DNA of 64,000 bases from Cliona cf. orientalis (GCA_963930775.1 OZ005698.1:62001-126000), one strand, 5' to 3'; shown: positions 32,217 to 43,265, counted from the first letter of the stretch. Notes: generated by a model from the sequence alone, not told the origin. Numbers and translations are program-made.

Positions 32217-33050
32217 CTAGCTGTTGCTAGTTGTTTTAGTTCTGTTTGGTGCAATCCCGTGCCTCCAGCTGTAGCTGTACCACCCAACCAGCATCACAGA
32301 CAAACACACCCACACGATCAACAGACGATGCCAGCCGTCTGAAATTGACCGGAGCTTCGCCATCTCTTTGGCCGCTGCCCTCTTCTTCCTAACCTCCTGC
32401 TCCCTGCGAAGTGCCTCTCCATAGTGAGCACGGTAAAATTCATCAAAGTCGAATCGACTCTTTTTCCCGTGAACTGTGCTGGGCCCACCCCGGCCGGCAG
32501 AGCTGCTACGGTGAGCTGCACTACTGTGATGTGGAGCATGGTCAGAGTGGGTGTGGCCTGGGGGCCGGCGATACTCGTGTAACATCCCCTTATCGTACTT
32601 TCGCCTTAGATCGTACTGTCCCAGAATCGAGTAAGCTTCTGTCAGTTCGGTGAATTTCTGATGCGCATCCTCACTGCCCTTATTTCTATCGGGATGGTAC
32701 TTCATCGATAGACGATAGTACGCCTCCTTGATCTGGACCTGTGTTGCATGTGGCGACACGCCCATCACTGCATACAAATCTTTGTGTTTTTTGTCACTGT
32801 GAGCTCTGGCTTTGGTGGAGTAGTTTCGTGCACATAGTCCCATTTCCAATCGCTGTGAGTGCAGCAGTCGCCTAGGTGACACGTCTCCATTGGATGATTC
32901 ATACTTGAGGGTGGGGTAGAGGGTAGTTTTAGCCGATGTGACGGGGACAGCTGTTGATATCCATCCTGATTCTACTCTGGCACAGCATCTCCAGTTCGCC
33001 AAAGCTTCCAGCGAGCTGAAGCAACTCGTCCCTATTCTCCGCCAAGCCAT
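32217..33050 (-). CDS. DNAJC30: Mitochondrial DnaJ homologue C30
   Basis: Single exon, 277 aa from the ATG at 33048-33050. The N-terminus is Arg-rich and free of acidic residues for the first 20 or so positions, as for a mitochondrial presequence. A J domain is at about 90-155 with an intact HPD (119-121). A His/Ser-rich linker follows, then the SRFDFDEFYRAHYG motif, a basic coiled segment and one transmembrane helix near the C-terminus. This order fits DNAJC30, an inner-membrane J protein linked to complex I and ATP synthase. It lies head-to-head with MFS1 and close to BUD23, its neighbour in vertebrates too. Confidence 0.88.
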   Translation of the reverse strand: MAWRRIGTSCFSSLEALANWRCCARVESGWISTAVPVTSAKTTLYPTLKYESSNGDVSPRRLLHSQRLEMGLCARNYSTKARAHSDKKHKDLYAVMGVSPHATQVQIKEAYYRLSMKYHPDRNKGSEDAHQKFTELTEAYSILGQYDLRRKYDKGMLHEYRRPPGHTHSDHAPHHSSAAHRSSSAGRGGPSTVHGKKSRFDFDEFYRAHYGEALRREQEVRKKRAAAKEMAKLRSISDGWHRLLIVWVCLSVMLVGWYSYSWRHGIAPNRTKTTSNS

Positions 33051-33173
33051 TGTGCGAGTATTGGTCACATGACCTCTTCAGCCACGCCCACACCACCTGA
33101 CCTTTGTGGTTTCTTGCTTGCAGATCTGCCCACCAAAGTATTAAATTGCATAGCCAGCCTAGCCGGCTGGAAG

Positions 33174-34832
33174 ATGTTGCCTTTATGCAAATGGCCGGCG
33201 AAACTGCTCATCGTGCGCGGCCTTCTCGTGATATTTGGCGGGTTCCTGGCTCACCTCTCCCTCGGGACCTTCTACACATTCGCCAATATCGCACCGTACA
33301 TCGCCTCCTACATACGCAATCAATCGCATCCTCCAGACCTGGGCCAGACGACGACGTCATGGATATACGCCTGTACTATCGCTGGAATGGGCTGTACGGC
33401 GTGGTTTGGCGGCTGGCTGTCGAATAAACTCGGTCCCAGACTCACCACGCTGATTGGAGGCTGGATCATGAGCGCTGGTGTGTTGCTCACGTATTTCACA
33501 ATCAAAGTATCATTTTGGCTGGTCCTTTTGACTTATGGGATAATGTTCGGGGTAGGGATGGGGGTGGCGTATACAGCTCCCCTAGCAGCAGCTATGAAGT
33601 GGATGCCTAGGTGGAAGGGAGCGGCAAGTGGTTTCGTTGTGTCAGGGTTTGGCCTCGGAGCGCTGGCCTTCAGTCCTGTGCAAACACTTTACGTCAATCC
33701 ACAGAATATTCCGTCAGATCCTCATCCATTTGACAAGGATCAAAAGTACTTTACTGATCCTGATCTGCTCAGCCGCGTGCCAGATATGTTTCTGATTCTT
33801 GGCTTATCGTTTGCCGTGATGCAACTGATTGCTTCTGTTCTCATCACCAACCCTCCACGTGGCTACCTCGATGGAGAACCAAGCATGACAAAGAAAGAAG
33901 AAATCACTACTGATGCTGGAGCGAAGATTCATGAGGTGGATGATGTTCAAGTCCTACGCTGCTGTGAGAGAAATAATACTATACTAATGATTGTAGAAAA
34001 AGATGCTCAGCAGATGATATCTCGTAGCCATAGTAAAGTCACCAAAATTTCTGGTCCAAGCAGATCACAGAGCCCTCAGCAAAGTATAAAGGATGATGTA
34101 CATTATAGTACTGCTGACGCCAAAGTATCAATAGGTGACTCTGAAAAACAGCATCTGCTCGAAAAGGAGCAAATAAGAGAAGAAAAATCAGACAAAATCG
34201 AGCAAGAATCATCTATCAGTGAGGATCGATATGTTATGGTCAGTCTAACTCCACTGCAGATGATAAGAAGGTACAACTTTTACATACTCTGGATAATGTT
34301 CCTGTGCATCGGTACATCAGTTATGTTCACCTCAAGCAACTACAAATTCTTTGGAAACAGTTTTATCGACGACGATCATTTTCTAGCTATCGTTGCTTCC
34401 ATATCCTCTGTCTTCAACTGCCTTGGTAGAATTTGCTGGGGACTTTTTGCTGATCGCACCTCCTATAGGCTGACCATCATCATTCTCTCAGCAATAATGA
34501 CTATCTTTACCATCACCTTCTACTGGTGCGTCATGGCCGGAGAGGCCATGTTCTTTATCTGGGTCTGCGTCATATTTTTCTGCATTGGTGGTAACTATTC
34601 TGTCTTTCCGATGGCTGTAGGGAGGATCTATGGACTCAGATATGTAGCCGCGAATTATGGCCTGCTCTATACGGCATTGATAATTGCAGGAGTACTGGGT
34701 GCAACTGCTTCAAGCACTCTCATAGCTCACGTCGGCTATGATGGACTGCTGTATATTGTCGGGGGATTCAGTTTTGCTGGATTTCTCTCAGCACTTATTT
34801 ATCATGCAAAAATCTACATTGTGAAGTGTTAA
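33174..34832 (+). CDS. MFS transporter, OFA (oxalate/formate antiporter) type, copy 1
   Basis: Single exon. The frame is open from an ATG at 33069 (587 aa), but the ATG at 33174 (552 aa) puts the first residues level with paralogue copy 2, so I prefer it. Twelve transmembrane helices are arranged 6+6 around a hydrophilic central loop of ~130 residues (about 250-385). Conserved blocks with copy 2 include [10 protein letters not shown], a motif-A-like segment, [16 protein letters not shown] and [18 protein letters not shown]/monocarboxylate-type carriers move small organic anions; the actual substrate is unknown. If the upstream ATG is used, only 18 bp separate it from the DNAJC30 start. Confidence 0.82.
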   Translation: MLPLCKWPAKLLIVRGLLVIFGGFLAHLSLGTFYTFANIAPYIASYIRNQSHPPDLGQTTTSWIYACTIAGMGCTAWFGGWLSNKLGPRLTTLIGGWIMSAGVLLTYFTIKVSFWLVLLTYGIMFGVGMGVAYTAPLAAAMKWMPRWKGAASGFVVSGFGLGALAFSPVQTLYVNPQNIPSDPHPFDKDQKYFTDPDLLSRVPDMFLILGLSFAVMQLIASVLITNPPRGYLDGEPSMTKKEEITTDAGAKIHEVDDVQVLRCCERNNTILMIVEKDAQQMISRSHSKVTKISGPSRSQSPQQSIKDDVHYSTADAKVSIGDSEKQHLLEKEQIREEKSDKIEQESSISEDRYVMVSLTPLQMIRRYNFYILWIMFLCIGTSVMFTSSNYKFFGNSFIDDDHFLAIVASISSVFNCLGRICWGLFADRTSYRLTIIILSAIMTIFTITFYWCVMAGEAMFFIWVCVIFFCIGGNYSVFPMAVGRIYGLRYVAANYGLLYTALIIAGVLGATASSTLIAHVGYDGLLYIVGGFSFAGFLSALIYHAKIYIVKC

Positions 34833-35095
34833 TGTTTTTTAATATTATTTATTGTGCAAAAACTAATTGTACATCGTGACTGATGCTATCACATGATATA
34901 ATAATATAAAATCAGCATGCAGTTTTTGCTGAGGTGTAGATGCTAGGTAGGTGGGGCTGATACGGCAATTGCGCATGCTCACGCACTACAATCACGTATT
35001 CACACATGTGCCACGCCCCTTGATTTGTATGCGCTCGCGCTGATCTGAAGTGACAGTCACATGGTTCGCGATTCGAGACAAATCGGTTTTTAGAG
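34833..35095. promoter_or_regulatory. BUD23 promoter region
   Basis: A 263-bp spacer with TGCGCATGCTCACGC (from 34970, NRF1-like) and a CACGCCCC box (about 35011). No TATA box was seen. Confidence 0.45.
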
Positions 35096-38000
35096 ATGGC
35101 CTCTCGACCGGAACACAAGGCTCCTGCTGATATAGTAAGCTTCTCGGGTGTCCACTGATACCTTTCTTAACCTTCTCTATCTTTTTATTCTCTCTCCTCT
35201 CAGTTCTATGACGATCAAGAGGCTAGAAAGTACACGCAAAAGTAAGTGAAATTACGTTTAAACTTGCCTTTCGGTGCCACAATGAGCGGCAGTTTGAAGA
35301 GTATAGTAGTGTATTTTTATTGTCTTTGTTATTGTGTGTCCGATAATGCGATGAAAGCGCTGATTCTTTTTAATATACACTTATGTGACTATCTTACGGT
35401 GTGGCATGTGCCTTGTGTATTATTAAAAGGGTTTGGCTCCGCGAGACTATATACGTAGACTAGACAAAGCATGTTCACGTGGACAACTGATCTTTGTTGC
35501 TCATTGTGGCTCAGTTGATGACGATTCGATTCTGCCATCCATCTTGTCTCTCCCTCCTCATCTCTCTCTCTCCCTCTCTTTCTCCCAACCCTATGCAGCT
35601 GCTGAGCATCGAGAGAACCGAGTATCTTGCTGAATCATTACAAACCACACCTCTAAATTACTTCACACCTCCAACAAGTGACTCAATATTGACCGATAGT
35701 CATGAAGTCTTTATTCTCATTTCATTGGCCGGCTAGGCTGCTCCTCTTTCGCGGAGTCTTGGTTCTGATTGGTGGTTTCCTAGTCCATCTCACGTTGGGT
35801 ACCATCTACACTTTTGGGAACGTAGCTCCGTACATTGTATCGTACATCCACAATCAATCTCACCCGAGAGATCTTCGCCAAGCCACGACCTCCTGGATAT
35901 TCGCCTGTAGTCTCATGGGCCAGGGAGGGGCTATGTTCGTAGGAGGCTGGCTTGTGAGCAAGATAGGACCGCGACTCACGACCCTCATCGGCAGTGCCAT
36001 CATGAGTACCGGCGTACTGGTGACCTTTGTGCTCATCAAGGTATCGTTTTGGGCGGTGCTACTCACCTACGGGATCATGTACGGCATCGGAGTGGGAGTG
36101 GCTTACATCGGCCCCCTTTCCTCCGCTATGAAGTGGATGCCCAAGTGGAAGGGGATAGCTAATGGGATTGTCGTCTCCGGATTTGGCCTCGGAGCTCTAA
36201 TATTTGATGCCGTTCAGACTGGCTTTGTCAATCCAAGAAACGTTGTTGCCAATTCAGAGTCTAATGATAACGAGGAGAAATACTTCACCGATGCTGAGCT
36301 GCTCAGTAGAGTTCCAACCTTGTTCTTGATTCTTGGAGGGACGTACGCTGTCATGCAACTCGTGGGGTCTCTCCTAGTCACAGATCCTCCTGATGACTAT
36401 CTCACTGCTGACTCATCAAACAGCAACACAGCCCAAGAGGAAACACAGCTTCAAGAAGTTGACGACCCTCAAAACTGTGTCCTTTATGAGCCTGTTGGCG
36501 ATGACCCAGAGCTGCCCAGCTCAAAGGAGGAGAATATTCAAATCAGAAAAAGTTCACCAAGCTATGGCAGTAACTCGTCCAGTCCCCGAGCTAACAGCCC
36601 CGTCCCTGGTTATCATAGCAACGACGAAGATCTTGACGAACAAGACTCTCATAGAGATTTGGAGAAGAAGCGTTTGCTTGATGATGAAGAGAAAGAGGAT
36701 GTTCCGTCACCTGATCATCGCAAGGCAGACTGGGAAAGCTCTTTAGCCTCCACCACCTCTTGGACCAAAAATGTCGTCACTAGTCTCTCTCCACTCCAAG
36801 TTCTTCGGAAGATGAACTTCTACATCCTTTGGTTCATGTTTCTCTTCAACGGAATTGCCGTACTATTCACTGCAACGCTCTATAAATTCTTTGGAAACAG
36901 TTTTATCGATGACGATCATTTTTTAGCTACAGTTGGCTCCATAGCTGCCGTCTTCAACTGTCTCGGTCGCATAGCCTGGGGGCTCATCGCTGATAGGGTC
37001 TCCTACAAGTTCGCCCTTGTCTTGCTCGCGGCCATCATGACGATCTTCACCCTCACCTTCTACTCATGCAGCTTTGGAGGGAAGGCCATGTTCTTTATCT
37101 GGGTCTGCGTCATCTTTTTCTGCATTGGTGGCAATTTCTCTCTCTTTCCAACCGCCATCGGTCGAGCCTTTGGACTCAAATACGTTTCGATAAACTACGG
37201 TCTTCTGTTTACGTCTCAAGTGGTAGCTGGGGCAGTGGGGGCTACTCTGTCCAGCACTCTAAAGTCTCTCATCCACTACTATGGACTCATGTTTCTAGTC
37301 AGTGGGTTCAGTGCTATCGGGTTCTTACTAGCACTGATCTACCGCCCAAAGCGATACATCATTTTAGGCATCAGTAGTAACAGCAATACTTAGATATTTG
37401 TGGATAGTTCAAAGACTATCATAATACGGTCGTTTGCAATGCCATACTTATACATGTCATGTCATGGTTTATTCTACATTATACATTGTGTTATTGGTAC
37501 GATAATATTATTAAGATCACATATTGTAGGTTTTTATATCTCATTCTGCTAATTAATTATTCTGCCTCTATTATTAAAATTAAATTTTGGTAATGAAAAT
37601 TGAAAATTGCATCCTCTATTGCAGTTCTCGTATGATAGAGGTTCAGGTGGGGATGGCTCAGAGGGCCATAGAACTCCTGGCACTACCAGAGGACACGCCT
37701 AGCTACATACTGGACGTTGGGTACGCACCAATCAACCTGATGATGTCATCTTAAAATTAATAGATTTTATTTTTGGTAGGTGTGGTTCTGGTCTGAGTGG
37801 CGAGGCTTTGAGCGAGGAAGGTCACTACTGGATTGGCATCGACATCAGCAAAAGTATGCTAGGTCAGCAGAAATTCCTCTGTACATTATTAAATTTTTTA
37901 TGTGATGATAATGCTTTCCCTAATTAGTAACTATTGTTCTATAATTATGTGGATTTTGCGTATAATATAGCTGTGGCTCGTGAGCGAGAGGTCGAAGGTG

Positions 38001-39096
38001 ATCTATTCCTGTGGGACATGGGGGATGGCCTGGGGTTTCGCCCGGGAACTTTCGACGGAGTGATAAGCATCTCCGCCCTCCAGTGGCTCTGCAACGCTGA
38101 CAAGAGCTACCACAAGCCCCACAAGAGATTACTCAAGTTCTTCACCTCTCTCTATGCTTGTATGGTGAGCCACATTCCATTGTTGAGATAAGGAACACAA
38201 TAATATGAATTGTATACTAAGTTTTGTGTGCATGCATTGGCTGATATGGTAATTGTGGTCCATATTTGTAACTAAGCAAATTTGCATGCACACGTTACAC
38301 AAGGAGGTAGCTACTTGTACTTCATGTCTCTCCCTCCCTCTCTCTCTCTCTCTCTCCCTCTCCCTTTCCCTCTCCCTCTCCTTCCCTCCCTCCCTTTAGG
38401 CTCGAGGATCTCGTGCTGTGTTTCAATTTTACCCCGAGAATCCCTCCCAGATGGAGCTCATCACACAGCAGGCCATGAGGGCAGGGTTCACTGGGGGCGT
38501 GGTCGTCGACTACCCTAATAGCACAAAAGCTAAAAAGTGAGCATAGTCGCATGTGAGGTCATGTGAATATCATGTGATATGTTTTATCCATTTATTATAT
38601 ATAGGATGTTCTTGTGTCTATTCACTGGAGGGGCACCTGCACAAATGCCTAAGGTAAAACTATGCATATCGCATGTAGCCACAGACTGCATAATGTGCAT
38701 CGATATTTATGCACGATTAATAATTACAGGGGCTTGGCACAGAGGCGTATGAATCATCAAAACCAGACAGTGTGTCATTCACTGAAGCAAGGTGATTTCA
38801 ATTATTCATCTATATAATATTGTTACTTATGTATGTTGCTTGAGGTGTGTTGTCACATGTTTTGCAGAAGGGAGCTGAGGAAGAAAGGCAAGAGCAAGGT
38901 TCCTCTAAAGAGCCGGGACTGGGTGGTGGCTAAGAAACAGAGGCTGAGGGATCGGGGAAGGTAGGGATCTGAAACATTGAAGACTGACATAAAATTCGAT
39001 CATGAATTGCTAATTATGTCAAATGCCCTCGTGGTTTGCAGGGATGTGAGGCCAGATTCAAAATACACTGGGAGAAAAAGAAAGCCAAGATTTTGA
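35096..39096 (+). CDS. BUD23: 18S rRNA (guanine-N7) methyltransferase
   Basis: Ten exons: 35096..35134, 35204..35241, 37625..37720, 37780..37862, 37971..38164, 38400..38536, 38605..38653, 38730..38791, 38868..38960, 39042..39096; all phases agree and the product is 281 aa, the same length as human BUD23. Visible motifs: RPEHKAP start, RKYTQNSRMI, the SAM-binding [50 protein letters not shown] and a basic RKRKPRF C-terminus. With TRMT112 it methylates 18S rRNA in pre-40S maturation. Intron 2 (35242-37624, about 2.4 kb) is unusually long because it contains a complete MFS gene on the same strand. A pyrimidine tract precedes exon 6. Confidence 0.96.
35702..37393 (+). CDS. MFS transporter, OFA type, copy 2, nested in BUD23 intron
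   Basis: Single exon of 563 aa from the ATG at 35702. It has 12 predicted membrane helices in two halves around an acidic Ser-rich loop (about 235-365). Sequence blocks are shared with copy 1 throughout, including the [16 protein letters not shown] stretch, so the two are paralogues. It lies wholly inside BUD23 intron 2 in the same direction, so its transcription overlaps the BUD23 pre-mRNA. A possible 5' UTR acceptor after a pyrimidine tract is at about 35597 (CCTATGCAG). The substrate is unknown. Confidence 0.88.
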   Translation: MKSLFSFHWPARLLLFRGVLVLIGGFLVHLTLGTIYTFGNVAPYIVSYIHNQSHPRDLRQATTSWIFACSLMGQGGAMFVGGWLVSKIGPRLTTLIGSAIMSTGVLVTFVLIKVSFWAVLLTYGIMYGIGVGVAYIGPLSSAMKWMPKWKGIANGIVVSGFGLGALIFDAVQTGFVNPRNVVANSESNDNEEKYFTDAELLSRVPTLFLILGGTYAVMQLVGSLLVTDPPDDYLTADSSNSNTAQEETQLQEVDDPQNCVLYEPVGDDPELPSSKEENIQIRKSSPSYGSNSSSPRANSPVPGYHSNDEDLDEQDSHRDLEKKRLLDDEEKEDVPSPDHRKADWESSLASTTSWTKNVVTSLSPLQVLRKMNFYILWFMFLFNGIAVLFTATLYKFFGNSFIDDDHFLATVGSIAAVFNCLGRIAWGLIADRVSYKFALVLLAAIMTIFTLTFYSCSFGGKAMFFIWVCVIFFCIGGNFSLFPTAIGRAFGLKYVSINYGLLFTSQVVAGAVGATLSSTLKSLIHYYGLMFLVSGFSAIGFLLALIYRPKRYIILGISSNSNT

Positions 39097-39335
39097 CCTA
39101 TCATAATTCAATGCTTCTTTGTGATCATTATTAATAATAATTTGGAAATGATCGTCAATAATATATCTAAATACTCGAATTGCATACTCTGTGTGCAACT
39201 TTTCGTTTTCCAATGTTGATCACGGGTGGCATATCAAAATACGTTGTATTGGTTCAACGCCACCTTTGTTCCTAGGAGAAGAAAGACAAGTTTGTGTGTA
39301 TATATACTTAGCGCAGTCCTAGGAGGCCTTTAGCG

Positions 39336-41060
39336 ATGAGTGGCCGACGACCATCCGCGAGCATCAATGACATCCACCTCCCTCCAGACGTAATCAGAGG
39401 CTACGACATGAACGGCCTACGGGAGCTCAGCAACCAAGACGACGTCGCATTCTATGAGTTCTTTCAAGGACTGGATCTGGAAGAAGTAAGAAAATAAGCA
39501 GCCCCCCTCTCTCTCTCTCGCTCTCCCTCTCTACCTGTCCAAACTGTATAAGCTTAGATCGAGTAGATCAATAGACCTGTGCGATTATGAGTGTTAGGGT
39601 GGTTTTGCTTTAAAACACATACCAATCTCTGTGTATTTACTAGTAGGGTGAGGACTTGCACAAAGGAAGTTGCTCTACAATTACAAAATAACTAACATCA
39701 AATCGTACTACACATAGTGACACTGTGTTTACTATTGTGAACAGCTGAATCATATCAAACAGCGATGTTATTTTAATATATTCATCAGTTAGTGTTTTTT
39801 TTATGTATCACTTTTAGGTGAAGCAGGCGCAACAACGTCGGGAGAGGATTCAGGAGCAGAACAGAGAGCTGGCCGTTAAGACGTGTGAACAGAAGCCAAG
39901 GTTTGAGGAGATCAAGTCAGAGCTGAGGCGGCAGAGCACTGAGGTGGACGAACTGAGAGAGTCCTACGCCAGCAAATATGAACAACTAAGTAAGGAGACT
40001 GGATTAGTAGAGATTAGCCCCTTGTGTAGCCAAGTTTGGAATGACGTTATGGAACTAAAATACTTATAGTTCACACTTTATGCCAGCCAGCTCTCTGCTA
40101 CTGGTCACAGGCTGTGCACGCTGCACTGATGTGGTTACCGTGCCCTAATTTGTCAAACAGCTGATGGCAATGTACACCATAATCTATAGTAGGATTATTT
40201 GAAGTGTACGGAATCTTGTACCAATTTTCAAGCATATTATTAGCTCTCTTGTGGACCTTAGAAGGTGGTTGTATATATAGCTATGGCTCAAATCTGACAA
40301 TCCCCTCTGCTAGTGCATGTGTGTTTATGCGGTGAAGCCTGATAAACTATGACAATGTCATGTATATTTGATGTAGACTGCATTAAAGTTGTTTTGTATT
40401 CATCTGCATAGAAACATTTCAGAAGCTGCGAGATGACAACACCATCAAGACTAAACTGACTCGGGCCATGAAAGACGCAGAGAAAAAGTCTGATGTAAGT
40501 GTCGCCTACCCTATAGCCACTCATAAGCTTAACTCTCATCTCTCTCCCCCTTCTCCCTCTCTCCCTCTCTCCCACTCACTCTCTTTCTCTCTCTCTTATA
40601 GAACATGGCTTCAGATTTCATAGCTGGTAAATCTGATCTCTCTGTTGATGACTTCAAGGATCAGTTCCTTGAGTTGCGTCAGGCCTACTGGATGAGAAAA
40701 GTCAAAAGTGACAAACTCGACGAACTCCTAAAGAACCAGCGTCCTACTCCAGCACCGAGGGGGGCTAGAACTCCCGTGACCCCCACGCAGCCTCAATCCC
40801 TGCCCGCTCAAAACCCCGCCCAATCCCTCCCCGCTCATTTGCAGCCATCCCAGGCTCCGTACCCTGTGGCAGAGCCTAGACGAGGTTCTCAGCCGATGCC
40901 CCCTCCTCCTTACGCCGGACGGGGGCCTGGCGTACCTCCCCCCGGACACCCATTCTCATCGATACCCCCTGGCTACCAACCTGGATACCTGATGACGAGA
41001 CCACCTCCCCCTAGGCCATCGCCACACAACTCTTACACACCATATGCCCAGAGATATTAA
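39336..41060 (+). CDS. VPS37: ESCRT-I subunit VPS37 (B/C/D-like)
   Basis: Four exons: 39336..39485, 39818..39989, 40412..40494, 40602..41060; 287 aa. Residues about 20-185 form the Mod(r) helical domain with a long charged coiled coil (RRERIQEQNRELA ... KLRDDNTIKTKL). The domain ends in DFLELRQAYW.R..K-type sequence. The last ~100 residues are Pro-rich (PTPAPRG, PPPPYAGR, PPGYQPGY), as in animal VPS37B/C/D. VPS37 sits in ESCRT-I with TSG101 and VPS28 and sorts ubiquitinated cargo at endosomes. It lies 240 bp downstream of BUD23, matching the human VPS37D-DNAJC30-BUD23 neighbourhood. Confidence 0.88.
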
Positions 41061-41503
41061 AATTTTAATATTGATAGTATATACCACCATAATATAAATA
41101 TTGTGTCTATATCTGTAGCTAGCAGTGTATTGTAGTGATGTGTGTACATGTATGGGGCAATATTTATTTTGTTTTTATTGCACATTCCTTATAAATTTTG
41201 CTGCAACGACCACACCCATCCGATCTAAAATCTTTGCGTTCGCGATAATTAGACATTGTGTTGTTATAGCAACTGCATGGAATTGGGTGTGCGTGAAATA
41301 GAAATTTTATCGCGATGGAAAGTTTACAGGCTGAAGAGTAAGGCAGCGGGGCCAGGATGGCAGTGAAATTGAAATAATATATAATATGCGCAGAAATCAA
41401 TAAGCTGAAACGGCCAGTGCCAAAGTATGCAAATATGCCAAAATGAACGCGGGCGCGGCAAAAAATTATATGCATACCACAAATCAGCTGTAATTGGGCC
41501 TAA

Positions 41504-41515
41504 TGCGCATGCGCA
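41504..41515. promoter_or_regulatory. NRF1-type palindrome
   Basis: TGCGCATGCGCA, a perfect 12-bp palindrome, 70 bp upstream of the second F-box gene's start codon. Confidence 0.55.
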
Positions 41516-41584
41516 GTTCCAGGTTGGCGGGAAGAAGAGGGAGTGGACCGGCCGGCTTGAAGGGAGAGGTGAGTGAGTTGGAAG

Positions 41585-42717
41585 ATGTGTACTGCCTCGT
41601 TGATGTTCTCCCCTCCTTCCTCGGGCTCTGTGGGCCTCCTTGTCTCCGCCACGCTGCGCCACGAGCCAAACCATGGCCGTCTCGCGAGTGAGGAGGAGCC
41701 GATAGAGAGCCGACCAGCCTTTACACAGTACCAGACTCCAAGAAGAACGCCAGCTACCTCGCTCATCCTTCGATCCATCACGCCCAGTAGCTACCAAAGG
41801 CCTTTCTTGATGTCGGGCAGTAAACGTCAGGCGCTTTTCAATGGTTCTCCTGCGCGGCTCGAGAGGACGTGCGAGGGATTTGACATACTTGTCTGTCTTC
41901 CTGTGGAGGTGTCCATCCTCATCCTCGAATATCTACACCCCAAGGATCTCTGCCAGTGAGTCAACTAGTGTGTATATAAAATATGTAACTTTCCCAATGA
42001 TCACACTAATCTTTAAATCCAGAAAGTGTACTAAATTTCCTAAGTTGGGGCAAATTTTGATGCTTTTTTAATAAATTTCTTGTCAGGATCTGCCTTGTGA
42101 GTCGCGACTGGTATCGGTTGTCCCAGCACCCTCCGCTTCTCAAGGAGAGGCGTAACTATGTCAAGGCTCTCCGCGAAGACTACCAGCTATCGAAGGAGAA
42201 CTACCCTCCCTCCATCCTACGCGACAGCAGCACCCCCCAACAGCCACCCCCACCAACCTCATCTTCCTCCTCCTCCACGGCAGGATTTGGGCCACCTTCT
42301 CGACAAATGACTGTGGGTCAAAGTCCACTAAACATCATCCAACCGAGAACTGGTATAAACCAGACTAGCGGCAGTCGACGACAGACACATACGACGACAC
42401 CTTCACACGTGGCGCATTCACCGGCTCACACTCGGCAAGGCTCAGGACAAACCCCCTGCCCGGCGTACCTACTCGAAGACGTTCAGAAGCTCAGCCTCGA
42501 AGATGGTGTGGCTGAAGTTAGACGATGTTTGTTCCCTGCCACCGTGGTGGAAGTGTCACCAATATCCCACGGCCACAAGGGGGCTCACTCTGCCGCCGCT
42601 GGGGTAAGACAAGCATGGACGACATCACAACAGAGAAATGGATACAAATCTGCTGCTACAAAAGGTGAACTTATGGCCGGGAAGAAAACCAATCGGAGCA
42701 GATTAAGACGACTGTGA
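41585..42717 (+). CDS. F-box protein, two exons
   Basis: Exons 41585..41955 and 42087..42717, phase 2, about 333 aa. The F-box spans the intron (about residues 105-150: FDILVCLPVEVSILILEYL then QICLVSRDW). Upstream lie several S/T-P sites (YQTPRRTPAT, SITPS). Downstream is a Pro/Ser/Gln-rich disordered stretch and a short basic C-terminus ending RSRLRRL. No WD40, LRR or zinc-binding region is seen, so the substrate domain is not identified. The CDK-like sites and terminal Arg-Leu recall Emi1-type proteins, but the zinc region that defines them is absent. The start ATG at 41585 was chosen as the first in frame after the NRF1-type site. Confidence 0.7.
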
Positions 42718-43141
42718 CCCTCGTGAAATGTCTGTTTGGTATAATTATTATAGCAGTTTTTTTTTCCCTTTAGTGTTAGTATTGTTAGCAGCAGTCAGTG
42801 AATCACAGGTCTTTCTAGCTAGCGAGGGTCGTACGGCCCGACACACCCCCAACCCCACCATGTAACACACCTCCACCTCATTGCACATACCGTATTCATA
42901 GAGAGAGACTATTATCTATTTTTTATACCACTTTATTGTTTGTTGTGTTCAAACTAGTTCAGTAGACGCTACATGTTCACATATGCACAGAGTATGATGT
43001 CATTGCATTGCATTGTGTGTACACATCTTATTTACCGTACACATTGCAGCTGGTTATAATTACTGGTCATCTTGACATCCAAGTGCAAATGAGGTGCTAC
43101 ACGCTTATGATATTTATACTGCATGGTGTAATCAACACATG

Positions 43142-43265
43142 TAGTGTAATATTAATGATAACTGCCATGATTACAGGGGCAAGGTGCATGCATGACGGGG
43201 GTGGATCGATATGGCGAGTCATTTTTTCTTCAGCTTTCATGTGAGCTTTTAATATAGTTCTGTCT
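43142..43265 (-). pseudogene. Duplicated fragment of the TBL3 3' end
   Basis: 43142-43265 repeats about 48771-48852: TAATGATAACTGCCATG, then GGGCAAGGTGCATG, then GAGTCATTTTTTCTT and ATAGTTCTGTCTTTC. The latter copy includes the last ~12 codons and stop of TBL3. The 43-kb copy has small insertions and no reading frame. Confidence 0.65.

Noticed and set aside
33069..33173. N-terminal 35-residue extension of MFS copy 1
   Set aside because: The paralogue starts level with 33174, and the extension would leave 18 bp to the divergent DNAJC30 start. Possible but less likely.
41324..41797. 157-codon minus-strand frame over the F-box gene's start
   Set aside because: Overlaps promoter and exon 1 of a supported gene, with no domain; a chance frame.
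41585..42717. Assignment of the second F-box gene to Emi1/FBXO5
   Set aside because: S/T-P sites and a terminal Arg-Leu are suggestive, but the zinc-binding region is absent.
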